Assembly: GCA_030762935.1 (NCBI GenBank)
Contig: CM060892.1
Span: 88,896,327-88,960,326, forward strand
DNA from: Hymenopus coronatus
Taxonomy: Eukaryota > Arthropoda > Insecta > Mantodea > Hymenopodidae
Direction: 5' to 3'
Length of the DNA stretch: 64,000 nt
Shown here: piece after piece, positions 24,179 through 39,100 of the stretch
Position numbering within the stretch: position 1 is the first letter of the stretch
How the letters are laid out: each line of letters begins with the position of its first letter
Notes under the pieces: model-generated
Told to the model about the DNA's origin: nothing
What the model saw: the letters and a program-made list of their open reading frames with translations, nothing else
Database searches by the model: none
Made by a program: the position numbers and the translations under genes

Positions 24179-25225
24179 CTTCATGTGTTACTTATAGTTA
24201 TATCCCTGCGTATTCCACGCTTTGTTATGCGGTCGGTCGTGTCAGCACTATGCCACCGTACTTCCAATATCGGTTGCCCAAACTGATGCAACTTTTCCTC
24301 TTCCTTAATGGACTATCCAACTTATACAAAATAACAATGATGTGCCCTAAAATATTCTTAGCTAATATAGAAGGTGGGTTCATCGATTTCCAACGTTAAC
24401 AGTTGTAGCATGGCCTGCTAACCAATTTGATTGCTATATAAATACAAAGTAAATAGAGCAGTACTTTCTTACATTAACGTTATTAGAAGGTTTAGGAATA
24501 CAAACAATTAGTAAAACATATTTATAGAATTAAAATAGAGGTTATCTAGAAGTTTCATTACAAATACAACTGCAATGTTTGTAAAATGCAACTAATGAAC
24601 GAATATGACATGTATCGATTGTGCTTTTTAAACTCTTGTCTACTGTTTGTTACAATACTGTACCATAGCCATCTATGCTGTCATATAGTTTAACCAGCAT
24701 TTTTTGCTTTTGTACGGATCAGCTACTGACTGTATATTTGTTCTATTACAGAACAAGTTGTTCTTTTTCAATTCATTCTCAAATAAGAAACAAGGCATTC
24801 TTCGTAAGCATGATGTTTTATAACTCCAATATGCTTTATAATTCAAATTCAAGTCGAAAACCTTACAAAACCTTTTAAATATTTTAGAAACTTTGAAATT
24901 AAAATGTGTATTATAGTCACAGTCCGTCACAAGGAACTCACCGAAATCGATTGTATGAATTTTTAGGTTTCCCTAAACACACACACACACACACCCAAGG
25001 TGTATTGGTATATATACATATTAGTATCTATAAGTACAAACGGATGTCTATTTAAAGAGTTCTTTAACTTTTACTATTAAAATGTGGTAGGTGCTTTCTT
25101 TTCGTTCTTTACTTCTCATGTCTGAAGAGATGAATATAGCTCTTCATCAGTTATTTTTAACAAAATAATATATGATGTTGATAAAAACAAATATTTTGGA
25201 GTATAATAATCACTATAAAACAGCA
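24179..25225. other. Unassigned stretch with short (CA)n
   Basis: A CA run lies at about 24977-24996. Overlapping frames on both strands at 24673-24930 are mirror shadows of one AT-rich segment and are not supported as genes. Confidence 0.35.
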
Positions 25226-26045
25226 AAATCGTGTTACATTCACACGACTTTCTCTAATTATTCCATAACAAACTATTGTTACTTCATACTAATCGAGATA
25301 AACCTTAACAGAAATTGTTTTATTATTTATTGCCTAGTAGGTACAAAATAACTTTTGTAAAATATTTCACAAGCTATTCGAAATGTGATGGTACTGAAAT
25401 TGCATTTCCGGAAGTAAAACCAAAGAAAGCCGAATGACCATTTCAAAATTTAGAAGATTATAAGTATTGGAAAATTCAAACAAATATTTTTTGAATATCA
25501 TGAAATGATTAACTACACACAAAAGAGTATTCCACATAAATTCTGCGTTTTCAAGATCCACAGTTTATGTGTAGTAAGTTTTTTACTATCTCTTACGGCT
25601 TATCATTTATGAAAAAGTAATCTAGAGAAGAAGACTGCAGGGCTGTTCGTAAATAATTTAAGATATATACTTTTATTGCAATAAAATATATTAAACGTAT
25701 ACCAATTTAAACATTTTCATCAATACAAAAAATACCCTCCCAAAAAAAAAAAGCCAAGTGAAGAACAGTTTGGGGTGGGGCTTTTCTTGAATATGTTCTT
25801 GCCACATCCATGGGAGACCCTGAATATATCTAACCGAGTTTGCATGTATGTGTTACGCTGTTGAAAGACACATAACTTAAACATACACAAACATACACAC
25901 TCGAACATATACCCTCTGGCGTCGTTTTCTAATTGCTTTAAATTAGAGGATCCGAAAAAGAATACCTTCAGTGAAATCAGCATTACATTTTGGGTGAAGA
26001 GCAATAAACTCTCTTCCTGCTATGTACGTGGTAGAGAAAGTAAAA
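25226..26045 (-). repeat. R1 repeat, complete copy
   Basis: Plus-strand motifs: GTGTTACATTCACACGACTT, ATCGAGATAAACCTTAACAG, TTTGGGGTGGGGCTTTTCTT, GAAATCAGCATTACATTTTG and the end GGTAGAGAAAGTAAAACATGG. The CATGGT beyond the end is also seen after the copy ending at 58800. Confidence 0.8.
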
Positions 26046-26082
26046 CATGGTAGTGTGGTTAAAATAGAATATGTCTTTGCCA

Positions 26083-26335
26083 GTCTTGGTAGTGTGGTGG
26101 TAGCGTGTCTGCCTCATATTCAACAGGTCACGAGTTCGAATCTCGCTTAGGGTGAGTCACCCGGATAAGGTTTTTACGGGGTTTCCCCTTATTCTGAGAA
26201 GACGAATGTCGAATAACTTTAAACTCCATGGACGCCGAGATCATTTGAGCATCATGGCACCAATTTCATTCATCGTCAGATATGATCAACCGGGTTAAAG
26301 GACCTTAAGCTACCAAAAAAAGAAAAAAAAAATCT
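26083..26335 (+). mobile_element. tRNA-derived SINE, family S1, copy 2
   Basis: Cleanest S1 copy: GTAGTGTGGTGGTAGCGTGT, GGTCACGAGTTCGAATCTCG, GGGGTTTCCCCTTATTCTGA, GATCATTTGAGCATCATGGC, TTCATTCATCGTCAGATATG and the tail CAAAAAAAGAAAAAAAAAA. It sits shortly after an R1 copy. Confidence 0.85.
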
Positions 26336-26980
26336 GTTATTATAGTACTGCATTTTTTACGAACATATGAAAAGTTTAATACTCTTTAATTTTAATTGGT
26401 GAATTAATTGCAGTTTTCGACACGTACACTCGAGACTGATACAAAACCAGTATTTTCAAGGTTCTTGATTGCCCACATTGCGTTATACGATATCCCACAG
26501 ATTTGTTCACAGAAATCAGATCAACAGGAAGGCGATTCAATCCTCCTTTCGTTTGATTGCATATTTAGATAGTACGCCAGTACTGAACATCAATTAGTAT
26601 CCACTTGTTAGTCTCCGAGCGTCTGCCCATCCACTCGTGAGATAATTACAGAATGCTAAAACACGGAGCTGAAAATTCGCTAACGTGGGTGTGTTTGTGT
26701 ATGTGAGCGCTCATGCACAGCGAAATGTGTGTTTAGGGAAGAAAATGGATTTCAACTTAAATTGAGAAGACGGTACAATTTCAAAATTTTCAGCTATCTA
26801 AACAAATTTTGTGTGCAGTGTTTATTAAAGCTAATATTTAAATAGACGAAGCTTATGAAATATAATATTGAGCCGTTTTAGACACAGCATTTGAGAAAAA
26901 ACAATGCTGTACACAAAGATGTAATTCTTTTTACCATTCTGTTAAGCATTTGTCTCCGCTGATAAACATCTGTTGCTATG
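26336..26980. other. Unassigned stretch
   Basis: No gene or repeat recognised. Confidence 0.35.
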
Positions 26981-27530
26981 CCGGTCCTAGTAGCCGTGGT
27001 CGTTGGCGCGTTTGGCGTTGACGCTATGCCGCGAAAGACCCGCGGGTTCCAATCCCGCTAAGGGCATGGATGTTTAGTGTTGTGTGTCTGTGTTTGTGTT
27101 ATATGTAAGTCAGCTTCTCTCACCTGATGACCAATTAGGCTCTTACGTGACGATGAATTAAATCGGTGAAATGAAGCTCAAAGCGACCGAACTCTGTGGA
27201 GCTGAAAGTTGCTCCACATTATTGTTCGAGGTTAAGGGAAAAACCCCGAGAAAACCTTTATGCGATAGCTCTTATGTGACAAATTAAATCGGTGAAATGA
27301 AGCTCAAAGCGACCAAACTCTATGGAGCTTAAAGCTATTTCACATTATTATTTGAGGATAAGGAAAATCCCCGAGAAAACCTTTACCTGGTAGCTCTTAT
27401 GTGACGATGAATTAAATCGGTGAAATGAAGCTCAAAGAGATCGAACTCTATGTGGCTTAAAGTTACTTCACATATTGTTTCTTCTGAGGAAAAGGAAAAA
27501 AAAACCCGAGTAAGACCCTTTTGCGGCAAA
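26981..27530 (+). mobile_element. tRNA-derived SINE with a triplicated, inverted S1-like core
   Basis: The head has CTAGTAGCCGTGGTCG (A-box-like) and CGCGGGTTCCAATCCCGC (B box). The body has about 2.8 tandem units with starts GCTCTTA(C/T)GTGAC at 27139, 27268 and 27393 (period 125-129 bp). Each contains TTAAATCGGTGAAATGAAGC and (T/G)GGAGCT. The reverse complement of a unit matches the body of S1, for example CTTTAAGCTCCAT and TTGAGC(T/A)TCATTTCACC. So the same core is used in opposite orientation behind a different tRNA head. Confidence 0.75.
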
Positions 27531-27564
27531 CTCAAACTAATTCAAATTCCAAGTCCTCCTGAAT

Positions 27565-27800
27565 GGGAGGTTTCGTCCAACCTGGCCTGGAGGTGACATG
27601 TTAGCCTCTGGTTCAAACCCGGCGGAGGGTGATGGATTTTCTTCGAGTGTAAACATCCTTAGCATGGTTTCCTTCTTAAGGGAAGTAAATCAGTTGGTCC
27701 TGAGTCACATATTTACGGCACGTAAAAAAACCTCAAACCTTATAAGGGGGTCTCTAAGCAAAATTAAGAGGTGTTTCACGCCCCACGTAGAATGGGAAGC
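27565..27800 (+). mobile_element. tRNA-like SINE head candidate, family S7
   Basis: GGCCTGGAGGTGACATG and CTCTGGTTCAAACCCGGCGG have A/B-box-like spacing. The right border is unclear. The 97-codon frame at 27598-27891 runs through it and into flanking AT-rich DNA, so it is not treated as a gene. Confidence 0.4.
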
Positions 27801-28184
27801 AGTTAAAGAGTGTCCAAGAATAAAATTCAATTTAATTTATTTTATTTTGATTATGAGCCAGACAAGTTATCTCCTAGACTACGCTTCATGATATTGCGTG
27901 TCATTCTAATGGGAGGGCAATGCCAAACTTCTCTGTATCGTTCCTATGAAGAATTCGAAATAAATTATGGCGGATATCTAGGATGAAAGGCTACTGGTAA
28001 TAAATGTTTAGTTTAAAAATATCTACAGCTTTGTGGATAAAGCTGTATGGTTTCTTCATTATATATAATTTATAAAATGTCTTCCAAATGAGCACTTCAC
28101 TAATCTCAGAAAATTTCATTTTTGTAGGCAGATATCTTATATAGATACCACTTTGTTTAAACTTGTTACGCCAGTTTTTAATGA
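27801..28184. other. Unassigned stretch
   Basis: AT-rich; the 71-codon minus frame here is unsupported. Confidence 0.35.
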
Positions 28185-30335
28185 TAAAAACTCTGACGTG
28201 TTTCATTCACATGACTTTCTCTGCATTTCTGTAACAAATCGAGATAAACATAATCAAAATGGTCTCATTAAGTATGTTCTTATAATTAGAAGGAAAATTA
28301 GGGGATAAAATAGGCTAAACCATTGTCAAACCTTTTAAAAGCTGATTGTTATGTGATTTAAATTAGTTTCATAGCATGGTCAGAAGTTGATAAATTCCCA
28401 TTTGAGAAAAGCAACTTTCGTACAATTCAAACCATTAACAAGGAATATCTCGGAAACGGCCAACTCTACAAAATAAAAATGTATATGACATAAATTACTT
28501 ATTTTAACGAGATTTACATTTATGTGGTAAGTATTTGTCTCTCATTTATGATTTACCAGTTACGCAAAATTAGTGCAGAAATGAAGAGGTTTTCAGAGGC
28601 TATTCCCAGAAAATTGAAGATATGAGTTTTATTTACCGAGTAAGCATTTTAATATGTGATATTTTAATCAAAAGCTTCAGAGGCACTTTGAAAAAAAATC
28701 AAAATAATTTCAAAGTAAAGGACAGTTTTGAGGAGCGGGATTTTTATGGAAGTTTTCTTGTCGCATACATGGAAGATTTAAGCTTAAATATCAAATTTGG
28801 TATTTAACGGTATTTTTGTTTCCGAGCTATTGTCCACAGACACACAGATACTGACACTGCTGACCTTTTTCTAAAAATACGAGGTACGTCCAGAAAGTAA
28901 GCTTCGTTTAGTAATGAAATTAAATTGAGTACAGATACAGAATAATTATTTATTGCACAAAATTCTACAACTCTTAAACTACTTTTCCACATAACTGCCG
29001 AAATTTTGCGGGCATTTGCCATAGCGTGGCACAAGTTTTTGTATACCTTCTTCATAGAAGTTTGCCGCCTGTGTCTTCAAAAAGTTGGAAACATTTTCTT
29101 TCAGCTCTTCGTCATTGTTGAAGTGTTGACCGCCAAGGAAAGACTTGAGATGTAAGAACAGATGAAAGTCGCTAGGAGCGAGGTCAGGGCTGTACGGAGG
29201 ATGATCAAACACCTCCCAGCCAAATCCCTGTAGGAGGCTTTTCATCACATTTGCAGTGTGTGGTCGTGCGTTGTCGTGAAGAAAAACAACACCTTTTGAC
29301 AGCAATCCTCGGCGCTTATTCTGTATTGCGCGGCGCAATTACCTAAGTGTTTCGCAATAAACATCTGCTTTGATTGTTTGACCACGCGATAAGAAATCAA
29401 TGAGGAAGATGCCTTTCCAGTCCCAGAACACTGCGCACATCATTTTTCGAGGTGTCAAGATTTGTTTCGGCTTAACCTTTGCTGGGGATCAAGTGTGCCT
29501 CCATTCCATTATTGCCGCTTACTTTCAGGGGTGTCGTAAGAAACCCAAGTCTCATCTCCTGTGACTATCTGTGTCAGAAAGTCTTCGCCGTCTTCATCAT
29601 AACGGGTTAAAAACTGAAGTGCACTACCCCTCCGTTTTGTTTTGTGTTGCTCAGTAGAATCTTTGGTACCCACCGTGAGCAAAGTTTACGAAATTTCAGT
29701 TTTTCGGTAACAATTTCATGAATTAGTGATCGTGAGCTTTGGGGAAATTTCATAGCGAGAGCACTAATTGTAAACTTGCGGTTTTCCTGGATCTTGTCAT
29801 CAATCGCGTGAACTAGTTCTTCTGTAACCAAAGATGGGCGCCCACTTCGTTCTTCATCGTGCACTTCACTACGTCATTCATTGAATTGTCGGACCCATCT
29901 TCTCACCATTGAATCTTTCATCGCATTTTGTCCGTAAACTTCGCAAATTTGCCGATAAATTTCAATTGGTTTCACTGTCCTAGCATTCAGGAAACGAATC
30001 ACAGATCTGATTTCACAAGCGGCGGGATTTTCAATCAACACAGACATTGTAAACAAGCACAACAAAGCGTATGTGGCTGACAGCGATCTCAAAATGGCGC
30101 ACGTTTCTTCTCCTTCATACAGAGCGTCTACCGCGCATGTGCGGAACTGCGATCGCAGCGCTGCAGCGGAGATAAATTGAAACGGAACTTACTTTCTGGA
30201 CGTACCTCGTATGTTTTAGATTCAGAGGTTCTCAAAACATCCATTTCAGTAAAATATTGATATCAAAAATGTTTGTGTAATTCCATACTCTCTGTATACA
30301 CTATGTGCACAGTACGTGTGAGAAAGTAAAAATAC
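28185..30335 (-). repeat. R1 repeat interrupted by a mariner
   Basis: The R1 copy runs from 28185 (CTCTGACGTGTTTCATTCAC) to 28879 and resumes at 30212 (TGTTTTAGATTCAGAGGTTC) to GAGAAAGTAAAAA at 30335. Removing 28880-30209 and one TA restores the usual R1 order CTTTTTCTAAAAA-T-...-CTCAAAACAT seen in other copies. This dates the mariner after this R1 copy. Confidence 0.85.
28880..30209 (-). mobile_element. Mariner-family DNA transposon (DD34D), complete ends
   Basis: It begins with CGAGGTACGTCCAGAAAGTA and ends with its perfect complement. The match extends to about 30 bp with two mismatches. TA flanks both sides (28878-28879, 30210-30211). Total length is 1,330 bp, normal for mariner. The transposase is on the minus strand and broken. 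The element lies inside an R1 repeat. Confidence 0.95.
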
Positions 30336-33300
30336 CGAAATATTTTACATGTAAAGTTTTTTTCGGAGTAGCGGTATTTGTTTTTAAAATTCATCACTTC
30401 ACATCTTCAACACAAAATATGCTGTTTATCCATATTTTGGAGGGGGGTTATGCTATTCACAGACAACTACACATACACGTATTCACATGGATCTTTTTTA
30501 ATAATGTGTTTCTTGGGTACGGGGGCCTCAAAACATTTATATACGGTGAAATCTCAACATAAATTTTTTGGGTGAAACATAATACACTTCATCTTTATGT
30601 AGTAGATATATCATAATTATATATTATATATGAAACACTATTAAAATCTGAACACCACAGGAAATATTTAATGTATTTTATATTGTTATTTTATACATGT
30701 GTGAAAAAGGGAATAGGTGCATCACAAAGCAAAATTGGCAATGCGAATTAGCGGACATCAATAAATGAATAAAAAGACAATTAATGTGAATGAACAGAAC
30801 ATATCTGACCATGTGAAGAGTGCCGCATCAACGTAAAACATTAAAATTATAAATAATTGTTAACAAAATATAAAATGACTATATTTGAATGTGTTGATGT
30901 TATTTTGTCATGAAAAAGAGCATAATGGGTTAAAGAGGGAGAAGTTACGGGCTAACCTGACGCATTATCCGCGTGCTCGACAGCAAAAAGCGTTATAAGA
31001 CGCGCTGGAACATTAAAAATCTGATGTGCTCCATTCGCATGCCTTTCTCTACATCTCTGTAATGAATTACAAGTAAGAAGCTTATTCTTCTATCTACTTG
31101 ATGCTAATTGAGATAAACATTAGTAGAATTAGTCTTTGTACTAGCTTCCTTATAAGTAGAAGGGACATGTGAAACAATTTAAAATGTAATCTGTAATGTA
31201 ACAGGAATAAACAAACGAGAAACGAGAAGAGGTATGTTTTCCCGTTTGAGAAAAGTTTAATGATCTGGATTATTTCAAAATCGGTTAACTCTGCAACAAC
31301 AACAAAAAAATAAGTATATGACATAACTGGTGTGGTTTAATGAGGTCTGTATTTTGGTGTAGTAAGTTTTTGTGTATCTCCTATGGTTTTTCAGTTATGC
31401 AAAAGTCATCCAGAATGAAGGGGTCTTCAGAGGCTATTTTCAGAAAATTCAAGATATACACTTCATTTGTCATAAAAATATTTTAAAATTAAAGTATTTT
31501 AATCAAAACTGTAACAGTCATTTTTGAGAAAATCAAAATGTTCGAAAAATGCTCCATGTAAATGGTAGTTGGGAATGAGGAGATTTTTTTTTTTTGAAAT
31601 CCTTGGAAGATACTCAACTTAAATAACAAGTTTCGTATTTAGCCGAATTTTCGTTTTTGGGCTATGCTATCCACAGACACACACACAGCCACAGTCAGAC
31701 ACAGTGACGCACGGACATTTTTATAAAAATGCTTTTTTGGACTCAGGAGACCTCATAACATATATTTCCGTTGAAATCTCGGTTTCGAATGTTTGGGTGC
31801 AATACCTTCTCTATACACTTTGTAGAGAAAGTAAAAGGGTAACATTCTTTATCGGAGTAATCAGCTTCGATTCATATCATTTACTTATAACAAATTAGAA
31901 GCTAAAACAGAGAAAACCGTGTAATTATTTATTCAAATAGCAATAGGATAGGAATTCCTATCTCCGAGACCATGATTTGAGATTGGCGGTGAAGATTCTA
32001 CGTTGCCACCATTGAAGCAAAGCCAAGGCACACTGTAGAGTAATACCAAGCTCAATACAAAATGCAAATTAAAATTGCCCAAAGAATTTGCACATATACG
32101 AGGGCAATCCAGAAAGTAACGGATTTGGCATAACTAAATAATAACGAAAGATATCAACACAAAACTTTATTTACAAAGTTACCTTACTCAGTTTTGTGTT
32201 TATATCTTTCGTTATTATTTATTTATTCAAACCATCTGTTATTTTCTGGATTTCCCTCGTGATGATACCTTATTTAACATTTGGAAACAAAAAACTTCTA
32301 TCTTCCATTTAGGTAAACTTTAGTATATGCATCTAATAGTTTATCTACGATCATAAAACAGGCTCTTTAACTATGGAGCGGCAGACGTTGTGCCATATGT
32401 TGCGTGGCTAAATTAAATGTTGTAAAGAATTTCAGGCATGTCCCGTAGTTTTTCATTGTCTCGTGATTAGTGTTCACCCTTTCGTTACGAAACTTATTTC
32501 CAGGGTAATTATGAAATAAAAATTAGTCTTTCAATAAGGTTTAAACACAGAGGGGAAGGAGAAAAGTTAAAACAAAGGGTAGAACAGAAAACCAACGTTG
32601 AATGAAAGTAGGAGAACGAAGAATTCTCGGTATCAATTCATTTTCTAACATGGTTAACTCGATTCAATGATCTGAGAAAATAGCAATTAGTCTCCCTTTT
32701 GCTCCTTACTTCCGCTGCTCACTTGTCTTGCCCTTCGATATTGAAAATGTCTATTCTTTCAGCAGAACCTTACTCTGATTTTCATACACCATATTATAAA
32801 AGTCTGATATGTTACATTTACATAGCTTTCTCTACTCATTTTTCAACCAACTGTTATTGAAGAAACTTATTATTCTATCTAATTCATGTTCATCTAGGGG
32901 AATTGAGGAAAGGGGAGAGAGACTAGCATGACAAGCATAAGGAAAGAGAGAGAGAGAAAGAGAGAGAGCTGTTGCTAACAAATAATGTGTTGGTGTTTGC
33001 ACTGACATCAACCTAGCCAAATTCTGTTTTGTACCCTGAGCCTTGCAGTGCACCTTGAGAGTCCCCGAGATAGCAAATTTGCTCTGCCTACCACCCACGA
33101 ATACATTCGGTTTGATCTCCCCAATGGATATGCCGATTTCAAGTCCGAAGTCAATATCGTGAGGAAAGTGAAGAGTTTCGAAAGGCAGCGGTGCGGCTAA
33201 GAAATTCAACTTTCAGGCTAGAGAATATATGATGCCAGGACACCAGTTCCCCATATCGATTTCAATATCGTCAGCCTCTGACGTGTATACGTGGGCGTGA

Positions 33301-36082
33301 GGTCGACAGTCGGGTTGGCAGGCGCAGGCGCCACGCAGTCTGTAGCGTCATAGACATTAGTTATTATTATTATTAAACCTGAGAATACAATTTGATAATG
33401 AAAGGCTGATTTTGACTTAAGCTCTAGTCCACATCCTATTTGAAGATGTTGGTCACCAATTCCTTTTATTCGCTATGTCTCCACTATAAGATAATACACA
33501 TATTTTTTCAATAAAACCAAATTTATCATAACAGTCCCAAAAGTAGTCATGTAGAGATACCCAACCCAGCTAACATATCCTCTAATTCATCTTTGCAGCA
33601 GTAAATACATTTCTTTATGCGTTTACTTCTCGTTCAGATTATATAACACCAATTTTTATTTCTGTCACAAAGTTCTGGGGACATCCGTCAAAATTATTAC
33701 CAAGCCTCGGATTCTAAGGTTATTTTATTCCTATTCTCTTACTGTCCAAATTTTAGTTTGTTTTCATGTTTTAGATACAAACGCGTAATATACTTCATTT
33801 TTTAGAGCTTAAATATACCTAATTTTACGTTAGGACCAAATGAGACATTTTTCGTGATAGAACCAAAAAGTATTTAATGTGTTTTATGTAAACATATCGT
33901 CATAGGGAAAGAAACCTGTTCAAATGATGAACATTTTATGTAATTATGATATAATGAAATCTTGCCTAATTTTCCGAATAAGAAAGCATTTTAAATCATT
34001 TTAGGTGGAGCAAGGTCATAGCAGCAATCGGTGACGGTTTTTTTGTTGTTGTATAGTTTTTAACACTCGCTGTTACTACAATGGCATCGCATACAATGAC
34101 ACTGATGATGCATGGAATGAAGATGGACCGCCGATGGAATGCGATGCCAGGAGAACCCGGAGAAAAACCGCTCCTGTGCCACTTTGTCAACCACAAATCC
34201 CACATGCGGTCGCGTTGATAGCCGTTCAGCCACGGCGCAACCCTATCGCGTTCCTACGGATGCAAGAATGAATAAGATGATGCATCTGTAAAATCTGACC
34301 AACAATAATGAATTAGTATGTTTCATTATAAAATAACATTAATTTCAAACTTTAAGAACAAATATCATTTTTTCCATATGGCTAACTTTAACCAATTAAC
34401 TCTAAAATAAGAACTAACCTGGCTAGAAGCCCGAGAAGATTTTGAATCAATTAACTCTAGTTATAGTCGATAAACGCATACTTATTATTAGGCATACCAA
34501 CTTAAAATCTTACTTTCTTGCAAACCACCTTTCTATACTCAAAATGTTCTTAACGATTTAATTTTTTTGTCAAAATGTTTATCCTGCATCTCAAAGGCAC
34601 ACTATCATTTTACTTCATATTAATTTTTGAAAACATTGCTCATATTTGGTAAATAAATTATTAAATTTTGAAAACTCAAGAACTTAGAACAGTATGAACT
34701 CTTAAAACTTTTTCTACACTACTATGGGCTAATATAAAAATATAATATGACACATCTATATTTTGTAAACTCATTACTGGTCTTTTATGTGTGAATATTT
34801 TTAAAAATGCATCATGCAGCTTAGTTTTACTAGCACAATGAATTAAAAATAAAATAATTATTTAAATAACCATGCATGCTAGATTTAGATACAATGTAAA
34901 AAATATCTCTGTTATTGTGTACAATAACGGTGTACACTTCATTAAGATATCTTGCATATTGTGGATCTTCCAAATTTATTGGATACATCACCTTAATTTG
35001 AAAGTCTATGGAAAGCCGAAATAAACCTTGCAACTCTTAACTTATGTGAAATGGAACGCATTTCCACATTTCAAAAGCATGTTAAGAGAAGAATGAATGT
35101 TCTAAGTTATAAATCCTCTTCTAGTATTTTACTATTCAGTGTCATTCTAGGTGTGCAAAGAGAGTACTGAAACTTTTTGCACATGTAGTGTTTAATGTAA
35201 ATTGTGTACTTTTTGGTTTCATACTGAAACAATACGATTCAATCTCCAAATTAAATTATGTGTTTTATACATTACCATATTAATACACAAATAGTAAATC
35301 CACTTAGAACTTTTGGGTATGTAGTACTTAAAATTATAGTCGTAGGTATATTGAAGTTGGTATTTCAAAATATATATGAAAGCTAATAAAACACTTTCCA
35401 ATTTAAATTTACAGTGCTCTAAATACAATGGCTTAGCCAATGAGTGTGCAAAGCTATATTTCAAAAATTCTATAAACTCCCAAATCGAACATATATAATT
35501 CATAAAATCCTAATTTACTGATTTACGAGATTTAATATTAACTTTTTGAGCCCAAAAATTCGGATGTTGGTTACTATTCATTATATATGGAGATCATTTA
35601 CAATATAATTGTTACAATCACTACGAAGCCAAACCTGTGAACAGCGACCGAAAGACTTTCATTTCTGGAAAATACGGATCGATGTCCCATGATGACCGAA
35701 TTCAGTTTCGCTTAAAATTCACAAGCATGTCATTGAAGAGATTTCTACATTTTTTTTTGAAAATTCTGTCTAGCAGTGTTTAAGGGGGTGCTGATTATCC
35801 GCACTGAATTGCATGCAGAGTTCTTAAGTAGTGTTGTTAAATTACAAATTTAGAGTTTAGTGTTTCTCTTTATTATTATTATTATTATTATTATAATCAT
35901 TATTATAATCATTATTATTACTATCATTACTATTATTATTAATGTTTACCCCTCGGAAAAATTGAGAAACTTAATTAAGATAATAATTGCACTGAGTTAC
36001 TTGTAGAGGTTCTTAATTAGAGTTGTTAAATTACAAATTTAGAGCTTAGGATTTCTCTTTATTATAATCATAATGAATATTA

Positions 36083-36116
<34 letters not shown>

Positions 36117-39100
36117 ATTAATGTTTTTGGGTCGTACAACTACTAATGCTGGTTTTGCTCAAGTGATTTTCCCTCTCCAAAAATTGAGAAACTTGATTAA
36201 AGACCTACGATAAAACAGGGGTGACATTGTCCCAATTGTGGAAACATTCCGTTTAAATTTCTTATTTATTTATATTAATACCACACATTATGCTGTAGTT
36301 TCTCCCTTTCCATTTTTAACCAGGTCTTTAGATTTATTTGGAAATTAGCACCAGCGATTTTAAATGCATGATGTCATTATTAATTAAGCGATCCTTTGTC
36401 TCAAAGGAGATCAGGGGAAATGAACCTAGGACTGTATGCTTTGCCGACTTTTTAAACAGGTCGATGTGCTGGGTAATGCAGAACTGTCTTTTTACCAGGA
36501 CATTCTGTGCAACCTTTTCACACAAGATGAAAGTGTCCAGCAATCACAGAATTGCACGTTTGAGTGCTATTTCCGAACTGAATGAATCCTTACCTAACAG
36601 CATAAACGCTACGATTGCGAGTTGACGAGACGCTAGTGAATGTTCAAAATGCAAATATTGGAAAGGAACTATACAAGCCCTGATTCATCAAGGTCCCCTT
36701 CTACTAGTTCTCTGAAAAAAATGCGTGATAAACTCGCTGCCTAGTATTTACGTCATGCACGGACAAACGATTGGCGTCAAATGCCGAATAAATCTGATGA
36801 CCCTATTGAATTGGGGGCATACGTTGTGGTAAATTAAGTTTTAATACTTTGATAATATCTTATTAGAATTGTTAAAATAGATTCAAAGTAGTGTCAACTT
36901 TTATGGTCTTATATAAGGACAAGTTTCCATTTGTGAATTTTCTTTCTCTTCAAAATTTAGAAAAGGCACAGTCAAACGCAAACTTTCAGAAAATCCTGCG
37001 GCTACCTTTTTGCAGGCGTGTCTTTGTTGCACTGGGATTGTATCTGTAGTCAGAATAATCTTCATAAATGTGTAAATGTACATGGTCAGGAAAAAATGAC
37101 AAGTTTTATCCACGAAGGAATTATAACTTTTATCCGTTCATTCAAGCGTGTATCTTTTTAACCCTTTCTAAATGTTGCAGCAATCATATTGCTATTTAAC
37201 GCGACATTATGTCTCCAGACTCGTGTTCAATATTTGATCCAAATCACCACTTTATTAAGGTGCCTACTAATATGAAAGAAATATAAAACATTTGAAAGTA
37301 CTACATTTTATGAAGGAACAATAATCTTCAACAATCGCATATTTAGTTTTAAACACAATTATGAAACTAGTTCTTTTTGGACAGACAATCTGTATTGTTC
37401 CAGAATCGACTGTTCTGAGATTCCCTATTACTAAATGTAGAATGCTGGTAATGTATTTTTCTCTTAAGATTTATCTGTGTTGAACAAAATTGAAACTGAA
37501 ATGTTTCTACAAGAAAGATTCTCTTATTCCCATCTGTTTTGAAATGTAATGTTGAGTAGTTTTTGTTCCTTGCTTTCAGCAATCTCGCGACCGTCCAGAT
37601 GGATTCAATCATTGCTTCCAATAGCTGCCTGAAGAGAAGACGCTGGGGCGAAATTTTCCATACGCCGCATTAATAGGGATGAACGATGAGCAAATCTTTT
37701 GTTTTTAGGAAGCGTTGCAATCTTAACAGAAAGTTTTCTAACACAGTAAAAAATAAAGAAAGGAATCTTCTCCTCAGAAGCGCCATATGGATGGCTGGAT
37801 GGATCCGGATTGGAAGGGGCGTTATTAACTTCTTCCCGAACGCGCACTTTTTCATTAGAAAACGGCACTCTTTCCTTTGTTTTCTACTCACAGGAAGTAT
37901 TAATTCTCTCTTGATGCGCTCAATTGTTGTCATCAAAGACAATAGAGGAAGCAGAGTGCAAAAGAGAGAAAATATCAAATCTTCTCTTCTATCCCTCTTC
38001 TTTTTCTTCCACTTTTTTCTATGCGAATGGCTTTCATTGCTGATCCATGTTTCCGTCTTTACCCGCAGCCATGATATTCAGATATTAATTTTTCAAAATT
38101 ATTATGACAGTTGTTGCGTCATTTGAAGCGACTTCTTTAAATGAGTCTTTAAGTTTCTACTGGCTTGGAAAAGATTTGATACCATTCACCAGATGTACTG
38201 GGTTCATTGTCTTTCCAATTCGGTGCCGCCGATTAAACAGAACGTCTCTCTCTGCAGAAGAATAGGGAAAGTCCATTGAAATTCTTTCCATTCTCGCAGA
38301 TGCCAGTAAGGGTGAATTCTAGTTGCAGGGTGTTAGGGCATATGCTTGCAGTAGGTGGTATGTAATAAACAACGAGTCTGGCTGTCATGTGGGGGTAGCG
38401 TTTGTGTCTCACATTCAAGAGGTCCCAAGTTGTATCTTAGTTAACCAAGAAGTAGCGACATATTATTCAGGTATTCCTCATGACATGCAGGAAACAAGTT
38501 CCTGGAGTTTTCCTTTAGGATAGTGCCTGCGTTATATGCCGAACCCCATACTTACGTAAGGATGAAAGTGGAATCGCCACCTTTGTGTGTCGACGCCATA
38601 GTGGGTGAGATTTAATAGATATTCAGGTTAATTTACGACGAAATTAAAGTGTCTCACAAACCCACCCAGGCATCATCACCCAAACGTACCAGAGCTCACT
38701 TGACTTTCATTACCCATCGAGTCCAACCCAATCCGAACAGTTTACAGGGGGAGAAGCTCAGATTTTTGTCGCAGCGTTCTTATAGTAAACTAAATAGTAT
38801 CACAAGTGCTAGAGGTCTCTACCAAGGCCGTTGAAGAGGTCGAAACCTCCCGCGCGTGGAGTTATGATGAAGGCTTATTCCATGTCCTAAAAATCCAGTA
38901 GCAGAGCTCTATGGACCCGGGCTCATTTTAACATCCGTTCGCACATTTAAATCAACCATCGTCCAGTATGACTTACTAAGTTAATGGAAGTTCAAGTTAA
39001 AAGAGGGGAAGCAATGTAAAATAGTGCTCACTGTGTGCACTGAAATTGTGATTTGTAAAACGATTGAAAGCAATGTATTTCCTTAAAAGTACGCTTTACT